Assembly (NCBI GenBank): GCA_035496575.1
Contig: DATJEN010000195.1
Coordinates: forward strand, 3,324 to 67,323
DNA: 64,000 bases
Reading direction: 5' to 3'
DNA from: PALSA-1355 sp035496575
Lineage (GTDB): Bacteria; Planctomycetota; Planctomycetia; Pirellulales; PALSA-1355
Part shown: positions 5,988 through 14,277 of the stretch, one piece after another
How the letters are laid out: each line of letters opens with the position of its first letter
How positions within the stretch are numbered: position 1 is the first letter of the stretch
The notes under the pieces: model-generated
Database searches by the model: none
What the model was told of the DNA's origin: nothing
The model's input: the letters and a program-made list of their open reading frames with translations, nothing else
Program-made: the position numbers and the translations under genes

Positions 5988-6190
5988 ATGTATCCGAATT
6001 CGCGCAAGGAAATCCAGGTCGGCCCGGCCGAAAACTCATCCCATCCCGAAGCTTGGCTGTTCGCGCAAGAGATCCTGGGAAGACCAATTCCGAGGCCACC
6101 CAGTGCGGCCGCAGCGCGGCGCGACCGTGAACAACTGGAATGGCTTGCGAGTATTTCCGACAGACATGCCGCGGAATGTCGCGCATATGA
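5988..6190 (+). pseudogene. 5' segment of the frameshifted toxin-like gene
   Basis: Translation from ATG 5988, which has a perfect GGAGG site, gives an N-terminal arm ending EQLEWLASISDRHAAECRAYE. At about 6190 the frame is lost: the downstream frame resumes EAEARHQRAMLEWLATISDRH, a tandem repeat of the same helical unit. Adding one A at 6189-6192 (GAA GGG to GAA AGG) joins the two parts as RAYERAEAEARHQ. The downstream ATG at 6224 has no ribosome binding site, which supports a single gene of about 610 codons broken by one base. Sequencing error, recent inactivation or recoding cannot be separated here; no classical slippery heptamer is present. Confidence 0.65.
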
Positions 6191-6223
6191 AGGGCTGAAG
6201 CCGAGGCACGTCATCAGCGCGCG

Positions 6224-7816
6224 ATGCTGGAATGGCTTGCCACAATCTCCGATCGCCACGCCGATGAGTTGCGGCGGCTCCAGGCGGCGGAAGCCGAAGC
6301 CCGCGACGGCAACTCGCTCGGACAGTGCCACGGCAATGGTTCACTTGTGAACGAGGCGTGGGTGCCGAGTCAGCACCCGCGCTTGGGTGGCCAGCCGAAT
6401 GCAGGATATTTTGCGTCGACCGGAGGATCAGCCGGAAGTATGGTTCCGGCGAGCACGGCGCTCGCTGGCGTCGAAGCCGATCCCGATGACGACAGGGGCG
6501 AGCTGACTGTCACGCCCAGCATGATTCGAGCAAGTGGATGGCTCGGTACCGTTCGCGAGAAGATGCGACTGGCGCGCGATGTTGCAGGTGCATTTGCCGC
6601 CGGATTGGGAACCGGGGCCAAGGCGGTCGTCAACGGGCTTGCTACTGGGACACGTAGCGTGGCGACGCTCGGATTGAACACGGATCAACTCGAATTGATC
6701 GGGGTCACCAAGGAGGATCGAGAGCGCGGGTACGATACGGCGGTGACCATTAGCACGGGAAGCGGCCAGCTACTGATCGCGGTTGGAACCGGCGGCATGA
6801 CATCCGCTCTTGCCAAAGGCGGCACGATTGCCCGCGCGGCGAGCGGTGCGCTGATTGCCTATGACGCCGCCGGCAATGCCGTGGGAGTGGTGCAAGGAGT
6901 GTTAGACGCCGAAGAAAAAGGCCTGACGCTGGCCAACGGGACGAAAGTGGCGGCCAGCGCGCTTGGGATTTCCGCCAATATCAGTGCGGCGAAGGGCCTT
7001 CTCAAACCTCGTTCAGTCGCCCCGCCGGCGGAAGCGCCCCCTCGCACAACGCCTCCGCCCGCTAAGCCATTGGACTCGGAGTTTCGAGTGGGGAAACATG
7101 GCGACATGCCGTCGCCGCGTCCAGGGCAGCACTCACATCACGGTGTCATGTCGGAATGGGTCAGAAATCATTACCCGGGTTACGATCCGGATAAGGCCCC
7201 AGCCATATTGATGCCAAAGGAAAGCCATATAGAAACATACAGGGTATACAACAGTTGGAGGGCCCAAACGAAAAAAGAGTTCAGCGGCGCTTTCGATTGG
7301 GCTAAGATCGATGAAGACAGCATACGAGACGTGTCTGAGAAGATGTTCGATGCTGCAAAGGTGCCTGCAAGCGTGCGTGAACGGTACTGGACAGAATTTG
7401 AACGTATGAAAGCTGCCCTTGAGCGACAGCGTCGATCACAGTCATTGGAACGAGGACTTGCGAGAGAATCGCTTATGAACGCAAATGCCGACATTCTGAC
7501 GGACGAACAAATGAGAAGCCGATATGGACGCTTTTACGAAATAAGTCCCCGGCTTCAGTTAGATCGACGCCACGTTCCGATGCAATTCTGGCCCTTGTTG
7601 CCTTACGCTGAGTTCTGGGGATTTGCCGATGACTGGACAAGGCAAGACCTGGTGAGGCGCGCGCCACCCGACGTGCAACGCAACTTGAAGGAAGTACTCT
7701 CGATGTTCGATGACGCATTTGACGAATGGTTGGCCGGCCCGGAAGTTGCCGCCCCTAAACTCTCGGACGAATACGTCGCATTTACAGCGCTTCGCATGGC
7801 AGCCGATTTCGCTTGA
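6224..7816 (+). CDS. Polymorphic-toxin-like protein: nuclease-like domain plus C-terminal immunity-like domain
   Basis: The main open part is 530 residues. Residues 1-30 are a coiled-coil unit; about 50-65 (WVPSQHPRLGGQPNAGYF) is a motif often seen in planctomycete toxin carriers; 105-270 is an alanine/glycine-rich alpha-helical segment (AFAAGLGTGAKAVVNGLATG) typical of pre-toxin regions; a proline-rich linker (PPAEAPPRTTPPPAKP) ends near 285. Residues about 300-400 hold HSHHGVMSEWVRNHYPGY and MPKESHIETYRVYNSWR, a histidine-rich pattern like the HNH/EndoVII-fold toxin nucleases (His303, His305, His306 are candidate metal or catalytic residues). Residues about 446-530 (RHVPMQFWPLLPYAEFWG, DEWLAGPE, DEYVAFTALRMAAD) resemble small stand-alone immunity proteins. 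The last 700 bases are less GC-rich than the flanks, which suggests transfer. The N-terminus is at 5988 if the frameshift is corrected. Confidence 0.65.
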   Translation: MLEWLATISDRHADELRRLQAAEAEARDGNSLGQCHGNGSLVNEAWVPSQHPRLGGQPNAGYFASTGGSAGSMVPASTALAGVEADPDDDRGELTVTPSMIRASGWLGTVREKMRLARDVAGAFAAGLGTGAKAVVNGLATGTRSVATLGLNTDQLELIGVTKEDRERGYDTAVTISTGSGQLLIAVGTGGMTSALAKGGTIARAASGALIAYDAAGNAVGVVQGVLDAEEKGLTLANGTKVAASALGISANISAAKGLLKPRSVAPPAEAPPRTTPPPAKPLDSEFRVGKHGDMPSPRPGQHSHHGVMSEWVRNHYPGYDPDKAPAILMPKESHIETYRVYNSWRAQTKKEFSGAFDWAKIDEDSIRDVSEKMFDAAKVPASVRERYWTEFERMKAALERQRRSQSLERGLARESLMNANADILTDEQMRSRYGRFYEISPRLQLDRRHVPMQFWPLLPYAEFWGFADDWTRQDLVRRAPPDVQRNLKEVLSMFDDAFDEWLAGPEVAAPKLSDEYVAFTALRMAADFA

Positions 7817-8001
7817 GCACGCTGACAATCGATTGTGCTACCCCTGGTTGTCGCGCTAATTCAAGCTGCCAGGAGATTGAAGGACAGACTAGGAAAATTC
7901 CGGGTGCGATTGCGCGTCCCGGGCAATGTGGCAAAGTCACCGAGGCAGTGAACTCCTGTTCAGACGTTCATGCGACAATCCCTGCGCGCATCGAATCAAA
8001 T

Positions 8002-8877
8002 ATGTGCGATCATTCCTTGGCTGTTGGCATTCGACTCTTTACGATCGCTTGCTTTTTGAGCTTGAACTCGGCCATCTGCGAGGCGCAGACCACTTCGGCA
8101 ATCTACGTGATGCGGCTCGACGGAAGTCAAGTTCGCAAGGTCGCTGAAGGACCCGGCTTCAAAAGCGTCGGCCACCCGCGCTGGTCGCACGACGGTACGC
8201 GACTGGTCTTTCAAGGCTGGGGCGGCCCAACTCCCGTTCGCCAAATCTTTGTAGTCGCTGCCGAGGGTCCAGTCGGCTTAGTGCCAGACAAGGGACCCGA
8301 GGGCCAGGTGCCCGATTGGTCACCCGACGACAAGCAACTCGCTTTTCAAAAGCCAGCGGAGGCGGGCAACCGAACGAGCGCTTGGGTTGCAAACCTTGAT
8401 GGCGCGGGGGGAATTTTGGTGGGGTCCGGCGCCGCCCCGCGCTGGTCGCGCGATGGCGCAAGCCTGGCGTTTGTCGATTCGAACGATCTGGTCGTCCGCG
8501 ATCTGGTGAGCGAGCAGCAGAGCAGCCTCACGCAAGAGCCGTGGGAAGCCATTCGCCCTGGCTTCGACTGGTCGCCAAATGGAAAGCGCATAGCCTGCGT
8601 CGGCCAGCGCGCGGGCGTGGTGGGGCTGTGGATCATCGACGCCCAGAGTCGGGCGGCGCGGCTGCGACTCCAGGCGGACGTGATGGGCCAGGTGGCATGG
8701 TCGCCCGATGGCAAGCAGTTGGCGGTCACGCTGAAGAATAAGATTCAGTTGCTCAACGTCGACGACGCGACCAAGCCGCGTCCCATTCCCGCTCAGATCG
8801 GCGCAAGTCGCGATCCAGCGTGGTCACCCGATGGGAAGTGGATCGCCTTCTCGAGCAATCGCGTTGCCAGTCCATAG
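8002..8877 (+). CDS. Exported TolB-like PD40 beta-propeller protein
   Basis: The product is 291 residues from ATG 8002, chosen because it starts a signal peptide (LFTIACFLSLNSAICEAQ). The mature protein is a run of PD40 repeats with the diagnostic WSxDGxxL/I pattern: HPRWSHDGTRLVFQ, VPDWSPDDKQLAFQ, APRWSRDGASLAFV, GFDWSPNGKRIACV, VAWSPDGKQLAVT, PAWSPDGKWIAFSS, i.e. about six blades. TolB-like propellers act in the periplasm as protein-interaction scaffolds; this one has no TolB N-terminal domain. It follows the toxin-like gene by 185 bases with a 12-bp palindrome (ACAATCGATTGT, 7824-7835) between. The partner is unknown. Confidence 0.75.
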   Translation: MCDHSLAVGIRLFTIACFLSLNSAICEAQTTSAIYVMRLDGSQVRKVAEGPGFKSVGHPRWSHDGTRLVFQGWGGPTPVRQIFVVAAEGPVGLVPDKGPEGQVPDWSPDDKQLAFQKPAEAGNRTSAWVANLDGAGGILVGSGAAPRWSRDGASLAFVDSNDLVVRDLVSEQQSSLTQEPWEAIRPGFDWSPNGKRIACVGQRAGVVGLWIIDAQSRAARLRLQADVMGQVAWSPDGKQLAVTLKNKIQLLNVDDATKPRPIPAQIGASRDPAWSPDGKWIAFSSNRVASP

Positions 8878-8895
8878 GAAGCGAGTTTGCCGCGT

Positions 8896-9648
8896 CTAGG
8901 CGCCACCCAGCGACAATCCGCCGTCGACGCGAATCACCTGGCCCGTCAAATAGCTGGCGTCGTCGCTGGCCAGGAATGCCACCACGCTCGCGATCTCGCG
9001 CGGTTGGCCGACGCGGCGCAGCGGAATGGCTTCCTTGATGCGGTCGCCCGCCAGGTTGCGAACCGCTTCGCTCATGTCCGTTTCGATCATGCCTGGCGAG
9101 ACACTGTTCACGCGCACCTTGCGCGCGGCGAGCTCTTTGGCCAGGCAGCGCGTCAGGCCATCGATGCCCCCTTTGCTGGCCGCGTAGTTGACCTGCCCGC
9201 GCGAGCCGAATTCAGCCGACACACTCGAGATGTTGATGATGCTGCCCTGTCGATTCGAGATCATGGACTGAGCGACGGCGCGGCAGTAATTGTAGATGCC
9301 GGTCAGATTCGTATCGATCACGTCGCGCCACTGCGACTCGCTCATCGTGGCGAACAGCCCATCGCGAATGATGCCCGCGGAGTTGACCAGGATGTCGATC
9401 CGCTGCCATTCGGTTAGCAACTCGGCGACAATTTGTTCGGCACGCGCGCCGTCGGTCACGTTGGCGTGCAGCGGGCGAGCTTGCTGGCCTTTGGATTCGA
9501 GCTCGGACGCCAGCGCGCGGGCGCGGTCTTCGTTCTGATTGAACAGAAATGCGACGCGCGCCCCTTCGGCAGCGAGCCGCTCGACGCAAGCCCGCCCGAT
9601 ACCGCGGCTGCCGCCGGTGACGAGCGCCGTCTTTCCTTCAAGCCGCAT
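8896..9648 (-). CDS. fabG: 3-oxoacyl-ACP reductase (SDR family)
   Basis: The product is 250 residues from ATG 9648. The NADP-binding motif TGGSRGIGRA is at 11-20, NNAG appears as VNSAG (88-92), and the catalytic triad is Ser142, Tyr155 and Lys159 (YAASK). The C-terminus has the FabG signature SPGMIETDMS and YLTGQVIRVDGGLSLGG. It reduces 3-oxoacyl-ACP in fatty acid elongation. It starts four bases after the stop of the FabZ-like gene, so the two form an operon read from about 10224. Because SDR enzymes are hard to separate by eye, the substrate is inferred from the neighbour. Confidence 0.85.
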   Translation of the reverse strand: MRLEGKTALVTGGSRGIGRACVERLAAEGARVAFLFNQNEDRARALASELESKGQQARPLHANVTDGARAEQIVAELLTEWQRIDILVNSAGIIRDGLFATMSESQWRDVIDTNLTGIYNYCRAVAQSMISNRQGSIINISSVSAEFGSRGQVNYAASKGGIDGLTRCLAKELAARKVRVNSVSPGMIETDMSEAVRNLAGDRIKEAIPLRRVGQPREIASVVAFLASDDASYLTGQVIRVDGGLSLGGA

Positions 9649-9652
9649 GGCG

Positions 9653-10186
9653 TTATACCTTGCCTTCCGAGGGCTGGGAGCTGGCACCCGTGTCTGACTT
9701 GTGGTCGGGCTCGCTAGCCGAGCGGTAAACCAGGGCCAGGCGATCGCGAAGATGCTGTCGCAAGTAAGCATCGGTCGCGGCGAGCTCGGGCTGGGTGTCG
9801 GCGAGATTGTAGCGCTCGAGAATCAGGCGGCCGCCGACCGCGGTGTGTCCATCCAGGGAGCCCTGTGTCTTGAGCTGCACTTCGCGCTCTCCCATCGACA
9901 GAATCTCGGCCGTAACCGTGAGCACGTTTCCAGGCTGGACGAAGTCGGCAAAGCGCACGTTGCGCGCTTCTTTCAGCGTGATCATGCTGTGCGCGAACTC
10001 TTCACTGGCTCCCACCAGTAGCGCGCCGGCTTCGGTCATAGCCTGCAACATGAGCACGCCCGGCAGCACCGGAAAGCGCGGGAAGTGATCGGCCAGATAC
10101 TCTTCGGCCAACGAAAGCGCCTTGATCGTCTTGATGCTGACCCCCGGCCGCAGCTCCAAGACGCGATCGACAAACGAGAACTGCAT
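9653..10186 (-). CDS. FabZ/FabA-like hot-dog dehydratase with Gln in place of the catalytic Glu
   Basis: The product is 177 residues. It has the FabZ fold markers: a hydrophobic start, AEEYLADHFPRFPVLPGVLM (28-46), then KEARNVRFADFVQPGNVLTVTAEI. His34 aligns with the catalytic His of FabZ. The residue 14 further on, where FabZ has the catalytic Glu, is Gln48 (MLQAMTEAG); Glu52 four residues later is the nearest acid. The second FabZ-like gene in this window (39766-40290) keeps Glu48. The C-terminal 35 residues are a polar tail absent from FabZ. It is followed by fabG in the same operon. It may be a dehydratase with altered chemistry, a thioesterase-like protein or a scaffold. Confidence 0.75.
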   Translation of the reverse strand: MQFSFVDRVLELRPGVSIKTIKALSLAEEYLADHFPRFPVLPGVLMLQAMTEAGALLVGASEEFAHSMITLKEARNVRFADFVQPGNVLTVTAEILSMGEREVQLKTQGSLDGHTAVGGRLILERYNLADTQPELAATDAYLRQHLRDRLALVYRSASEPDHKSDTGASSQPSEGKV

Positions 10187-10230
10187 GAGGGGCTAAAGAC
10201 GGAAGAACGGTGCCGATTTTGAAACGGTTC

Positions 10231-10259
10231 AATATATAGGGCGGAGCGTAGACTCACAA
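10231..10259 (-). promoter_or_regulatory. Sigma70-type promoter for the fabZ-like/fabG operon
   Basis: On the minus strand TTGTGA (10254-10259) and TATATT (10231-10236) are 17 bases apart, a canonical spacing. Transcription would start near 10224, 38 bases before ATG 10186. The divergent ptsI gene lies on the other side. Confidence 0.5.
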
Positions 10260-10411
10260 CGCCTCGTGTGAGTCGGTACCTCCGCGGATGCTCGTGTCGA
10301 TGCGATGCTCGTCGGCCGGCGATGTGTCTCGTTCGCAACGTAGGCCGATCGTGCTCGTCGCCGCGCTCCGCCTCATTTGTCACTCGTCCAAGCCAGTGCT
10401 ACGATTTGGAC

Positions 10412-12163
10412 ATGCGCAAAGGGATCGGTGTTTCTCCGGGGGTTGCTGTTGGAACAGCCTATTGCATTCACGAGATTTACGTCAATCCAGGTACCCGACA
10501 GCTCGAAAAAGGCGAAGCTCGAGCTGAGCTCGAGCGCTACGACCTGGCACGCGAGAAGACCGCCGCCGATTTGCGAGCGCTGTACCACAAGGTCGCCACC
10601 CAGGTGGGTCCTGATGAGGCGGCCATCTTTCGCACACACGAGTCGATCCTGCGCGACCCGGCGTTCACGGCCAAGATTCGCGACTGGATCGTCGAGGAGC
10701 GGCAGAGCGCGCCCAGTGCCCTGCACCGTTTACTGGGCGAATACACCGAGCTTTTCACGAGCACGCGCGACGATTACATCAAAGAACGCCTAGCCGACGT
10801 CCGCGACGTCGTGATCCGGCTGAGCGGTCATTTGAGCGACGTCTTGCAGCCTCAGATCGAGGCACTGGCTGACCCCCTGATCCTGGTGGCCAACGAGCTG
10901 TTGCCGTCGCAGGTGGTGACCCTCGGCCAGCGCGAAGTCGCGGGGATCGTTACCGAAACGGGCGGTCAGACCAGCCACGCGGCCATTTTGGCCCGCAGTC
11001 GCGGGGTGCCAGCCGTATCGGGCATCAAGGGACTGCAGCGCACGGTGAAAACGGGCGACACGATCGTCGTCGACGGGCGCGAAGGCCACGTCATCGTCAA
11101 TCCGAACTCCGAAACGCTGAGCGCCTATCTCAAGCTGCAACGAGAGTTTTTCGACCTGAAAGACACGCTGGCCGAAAACCGCGACCAGCCAGCCGTCTCG
11201 GCCGACGGGCACAAGGTGCAGTTGCTGGCCAATATCAATAGTCTGGCCGATGCGCAGGCCGCCGTCGCGATGGGCGCCTCGGGCGTGGGGCTGTTTCGCA
11301 CGGAATACATTTTCTTGACGCACCCCGACGTCCCGGACGAGGAACAGCAGCTCGCGGCCTATCGCGAGATCATCGACGCCAGTCCCAACCGCCAGGTGAC
11401 GATCCGCACGCTCGATCTCGGCGGCGACAAGACCATTCCGTACCTGGGGCACGCGCGCGAGGCCAACCCATTTTTGGGCTGGCGATCCATCCGCCTGTCG
11501 TTCGAGCATCCGGAATTCTTCTCGACGCAGATTCGTGCCATTTTGCGCGCCGCCACCGATAGCGAGAAGCGTGTGCGGATACTGTTTCCCATGATCACGA
11601 CGCTCGAGGAGATCCGCCGCGTGCGCACCATGGTGCGCAAAGCGCGCGAGCAACTCGACGCCGAAGGCAAGCCTTACGGCGCGGTTCGGATCGGCTTCAT
11701 GCTCGAGGTACCTGCCGCCGCGGTTTCGATCGACGCGCTGCTTGAAGAAGTGGATTTCGTCTCGATCGGCTCGAATGATCTCGTTCAGTACTTGATGGCG
11801 GCAGACCGCGATAATCCAAAAGTCAGCCATCTTTGCCAGCCCTTGAGTCCGCCGGTGCTGAGAGTGTTGAACAACATCATTGCGTCCTGCAACGCGGCCG
11901 ACACGCCGGTCACGTTATGCGGAGAAATGGCCGGCGCTCCACGCGCGTTCGTGCTGCTATTCGGAATGGGATTGCGCAGCTTCAGCATGAGCCCGGCCTT
12001 TATCCCCATGATCAAGGATCTGGCCGGGCACCTGACCAAGAAGCGGGCGGAGAAAGTGTTGCGGCGGGCGCTCGAGATCAAAACCACGGCCGCCGTGCAC
12101 CGCTTCATGGCTGCGCAAATCGCGGAGATCGCGCCGAACCTGAAGCTGCTTGACTCCGCCTGA
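10412..12163 (+). CDS. ptsI: Phosphoenolpyruvate-protein phosphotransferase (PTS enzyme I)
   Basis: The product is 583 residues from ATG 10412 (MRKGIGVSPGVAVGTA). Residues 1-140 form the HPr-binding helical domain; the swivelling phosphohistidine domain has GIVTETGGQTSHAAILARS with His189 as the phosphorylated residue, the same number as in E. coli; the C-terminal PEP-binding barrel has GVGLFRTEYIF, RTLDLGGDK, NPFLGWRSIR, FVSIGSNDLVQY and the active Cys in PVTLCGEMAG. Enzyme I transfers phosphate from PEP to HPr. No HPr or EII genes adjoin, so it may act in a regulatory rather than a sugar-uptake phosphorelay, as is usual in planctomycetes. The family's usual length is about 575. Confidence 0.93.
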   Translation: MRKGIGVSPGVAVGTAYCIHEIYVNPGTRQLEKGEARAELERYDLAREKTAADLRALYHKVATQVGPDEAAIFRTHESILRDPAFTAKIRDWIVEERQSAPSALHRLLGEYTELFTSTRDDYIKERLADVRDVVIRLSGHLSDVLQPQIEALADPLILVANELLPSQVVTLGQREVAGIVTETGGQTSHAAILARSRGVPAVSGIKGLQRTVKTGDTIVVDGREGHVIVNPNSETLSAYLKLQREFFDLKDTLAENRDQPAVSADGHKVQLLANINSLADAQAAVAMGASGVGLFRTEYIFLTHPDVPDEEQQLAAYREIIDASPNRQVTIRTLDLGGDKTIPYLGHAREANPFLGWRSIRLSFEHPEFFSTQIRAILRAATDSEKRVRILFPMITTLEEIRRVRTMVRKAREQLDAEGKPYGAVRIGFMLEVPAAAVSIDALLEEVDFVSIGSNDLVQYLMAADRDNPKVSHLCQPLSPPVLRVLNNIIASCNAADTPVTLCGEMAGAPRAFVLLFGMGLRSFSMSPAFIPMIKDLAGHLTKKRAEKVLRRALEIKTTAAVHRFMAAQIAEIAPNLKLLDSA

Positions 12164-12234
12164 TCGGCGGGAGCCGTTCGGCCGCGCATCCGCGCCGCTA
12201 GCAGGTCCATTACGTCAATCGATCGACCGGATTC

Positions 12235-14025
12235 ATGCACGAGATCGATCTCATCCTGACGCTCACCGCCGGGCTCGCCGTCGCGCTCGTGTTCGGGTAC
12301 GTCACGCACCGCATCGGCCTGTCACCGATTGTGGGTTACCTGCTGGCCGGAGTCGCCGTTGGTCCGCACACGCCCGGTTTCGTGGCCGACCAGCCTTTGG
12401 CCGAACAATTGGCCGAGATCGGCGTCGTGCTCCTGATGTTCGGAGTGGGCTTGCAGTTTCACTGGAAAGAGCTGCTGGCCGTGCGCCGCGTGGCGGTGCC
12501 TGGAGCGCTGGTGCAAAGCGCGGTGGCGACCATTTTGGGCGCCCTGGTCGCACATGCTTTCGGTTGGGGTTGGACGGCCGGCATCGTCTTCGGCATGGCC
12601 ATCTCGGTGGCGAGCACCGTCGTGCTATTGCGCGTGTTGTCCGACAACCACGATCTTCACACGCGGACAGGCCACATCGCGGTGGGCTGGCTCGTGGTCG
12701 AAGACCTGTTCACCGTGGTGATGCTGGTCATGCTGCCCGCCATGTTTGTAGATCGTGCCGAGCCAGCGCACATCGCCTTGGCGGTTGGACTGGCGCTGGT
12801 CAAAGTCGCAGCGCTGGTTGTCGTGACGGTCGTCATCGGCGGGCGAGTGATCCCGTGGCTATTGACGCGGGCCGCGCTCAGCCATTCGCGCGAGCTTTTC
12901 ACGCTCACCGTGCTCGTGGTCGCGCTGGGAGTCGCGGTCAGCGCCGCCAAGGTGTTCGGAGTATCCATGGCGCTGGGCGCGTTTTTGGGTGGCATGATTG
13001 TGGGGCGCTCCGAGTTTAGCTTCCGAGCGGCTTCCGAGGCGCTCCCCATGCGCGACGCGTTTGCGGTTCTGTTCTTTGTGTCCATCGGGCTGCTTTTCGA
13101 TCCTGCGGCCCTGCTGGATGCGCCCGGAATCTTGTGTGCAACGCTCGGCATCATTCTGTTGGGCAAGCCGGCTGCTGCGCTGGCCCTGACGTTGATCTGC
13201 GGCTATTCGCTTGAGGTAGCCACCGGCGTCGCGGTGGCGCTCGCGCAGATCGGCGAATTCTCGTTCTTGCTGGTATTCGTCGCGCGCGACTTGGGCGTGC
13301 TGGATGCAATTGCGACCAACACTATTATCGCGGCCGCGATTATTTCGATCTCACTCAACCCCCTGCTCTATCGAGCCATTGGGCCGAGCCTTCGCTGGCT
13401 GGAACACAGCAAGGCCCTGCGGCGCTGGCGAGCCGCTCGGCCGATCCGTGCCCTGGCACTGTCCGATACAGATGATGCGGATTCCGCCGACGCGCGGCAT
13501 CGGGCGGTGCTCGTGGGTTATGGTCCGGTCGGACGAACGGTGGCCCGGCTTCTAAAAGAAAATGATGTCCGCACAACGGTGATCGATCTGAACTTACCGA
13601 CCGTGCAGGCGCTTAAGCGCGAAGGCGTCGACGCCATCTATGGCGACGCGGGCAACCGCGAAGTATTGCAAGCAGCCGCGATCGATCGCGCTGGCAGCTT
13701 TGTCTTGAGCGCGTCGAACCTCCCTGGCGCCAATGAAGTCATTCGTCTCGCCAAACAATTGAATCCCAAGATCCGGGTGTTGGCGCGGGCCGTGTACGTC
13801 AACGAAATCGCCGCGCTCAAGTCGGCGGGTGCGGATGTCGTATTCTCCGGCGAGGGCGAGGTCGCGCTTGCCTTCACGGTGGCCGTGCTGGACGACTTGG
13901 GCGCAACCCGCGATCAGATCGATCGGGAGCGCGAACGCGTCCGCCGCGAACTTTTTGGCCGCCGGACGACGCCCCCTCCGTCCGAATCCGCGGCACCCGA
14001 ACAGACCCGCCCTGAGGCAAGTTGA
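12235..14025 (+). CDS. KefB/YbaL-type cation:proton antiporter with TrkA-N domain
   Basis: The product is 596 residues. The first 390 form about 12 membrane helices of the CPA2 family, with the signature GYLLAGVAVGPHTPG, LLMFGVGLQF and AISVASTVVLLRVL. From about residue 422 a cytosolic Rossmann domain begins (RAVLVGYGPVGRTVARLLKE), followed by AIYGDAGNREVLQAAAIDRA, the RCK/TrkA-N ligand-binding fold that gates transport. The C-terminal 40 residues are charged and proline-rich. It probably exchanges K+ or Na+ for protons in the inner membrane. It starts 71 bases after ptsI, possibly the same transcript. Confidence 0.9.
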   Translation: MHEIDLILTLTAGLAVALVFGYVTHRIGLSPIVGYLLAGVAVGPHTPGFVADQPLAEQLAEIGVVLLMFGVGLQFHWKELLAVRRVAVPGALVQSAVATILGALVAHAFGWGWTAGIVFGMAISVASTVVLLRVLSDNHDLHTRTGHIAVGWLVVEDLFTVVMLVMLPAMFVDRAEPAHIALAVGLALVKVAALVVVTVVIGGRVIPWLLTRAALSHSRELFTLTVLVVALGVAVSAAKVFGVSMALGAFLGGMIVGRSEFSFRAASEALPMRDAFAVLFFVSIGLLFDPAALLDAPGILCATLGIILLGKPAAALALTLICGYSLEVATGVAVALAQIGEFSFLLVFVARDLGVLDAIATNTIIAAAIISISLNPLLYRAIGPSLRWLEHSKALRRWRAARPIRALALSDTDDADSADARHRAVLVGYGPVGRTVARLLKENDVRTTVIDLNLPTVQALKREGVDAIYGDAGNREVLQAAAIDRAGSFVLSASNLPGANEVIRLAKQLNPKIRVLARAVYVNEIAALKSAGADVVFSGEGEVALAFTVAVLDDLGATRDQIDRERERVRRELFGRRTTPPPSESAAPEQTRPEAS

Positions 14026-14177
14026 TGCCGAAGTTGTGCAAGTTATCGCGGCGGCGGATCAGGTTGCGGCCCGGTCTCGTAAGCTACTGTTTTCGAGTGA
14101 CCAGGGAGTGCCTTTCACGATCTCGTGATTGACCCGGAAAAGATGGCCATTTGAATTCCCAGCCCGAGCACGGCGCG

Positions 14178-14183
14178 TATAAT
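14178..14183 (+). promoter_or_regulatory. Consensus -10 box upstream of the M16 protease
   Basis: A perfect TATAAT lies 94 bases before ATG 14278. The best -35-like hexamer (TTGAAT, 14151-14156) is 21 bases away, longer than normal, so the promoter is only partly supported. Confidence 0.4.
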
Positions 14184-14277
14184 CGGGCATCCCACCTGGA
14201 CCGATTTCGCGCGTGGCCGGTAGCTCCGCCGGCCCGTCAAGAAAATTTTCCTGTCCTCAGCCAAGGAACGCACAGTT

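Noticed and set aside
6188..6199. Programmed -1 frameshifting at the toxin gene
   Set aside because: No X-XXY-YYZ slippery heptamer or following pseudoknot was seen; a simple one-base deletion explains the break better.
7824..7835. 12-bp palindrome ACAATCGATTGT after the toxin-like gene
   Set aside because: Short, without a U tract or repeats elsewhere in the window; not enough to call a terminator or operator.
12150..13019. Long plus-strand frame overlapping the antiporter
   Set aside because: Its arginine-rich translation is a frame shadow of the antiporter gene, typical of GC-rich coding DNA.
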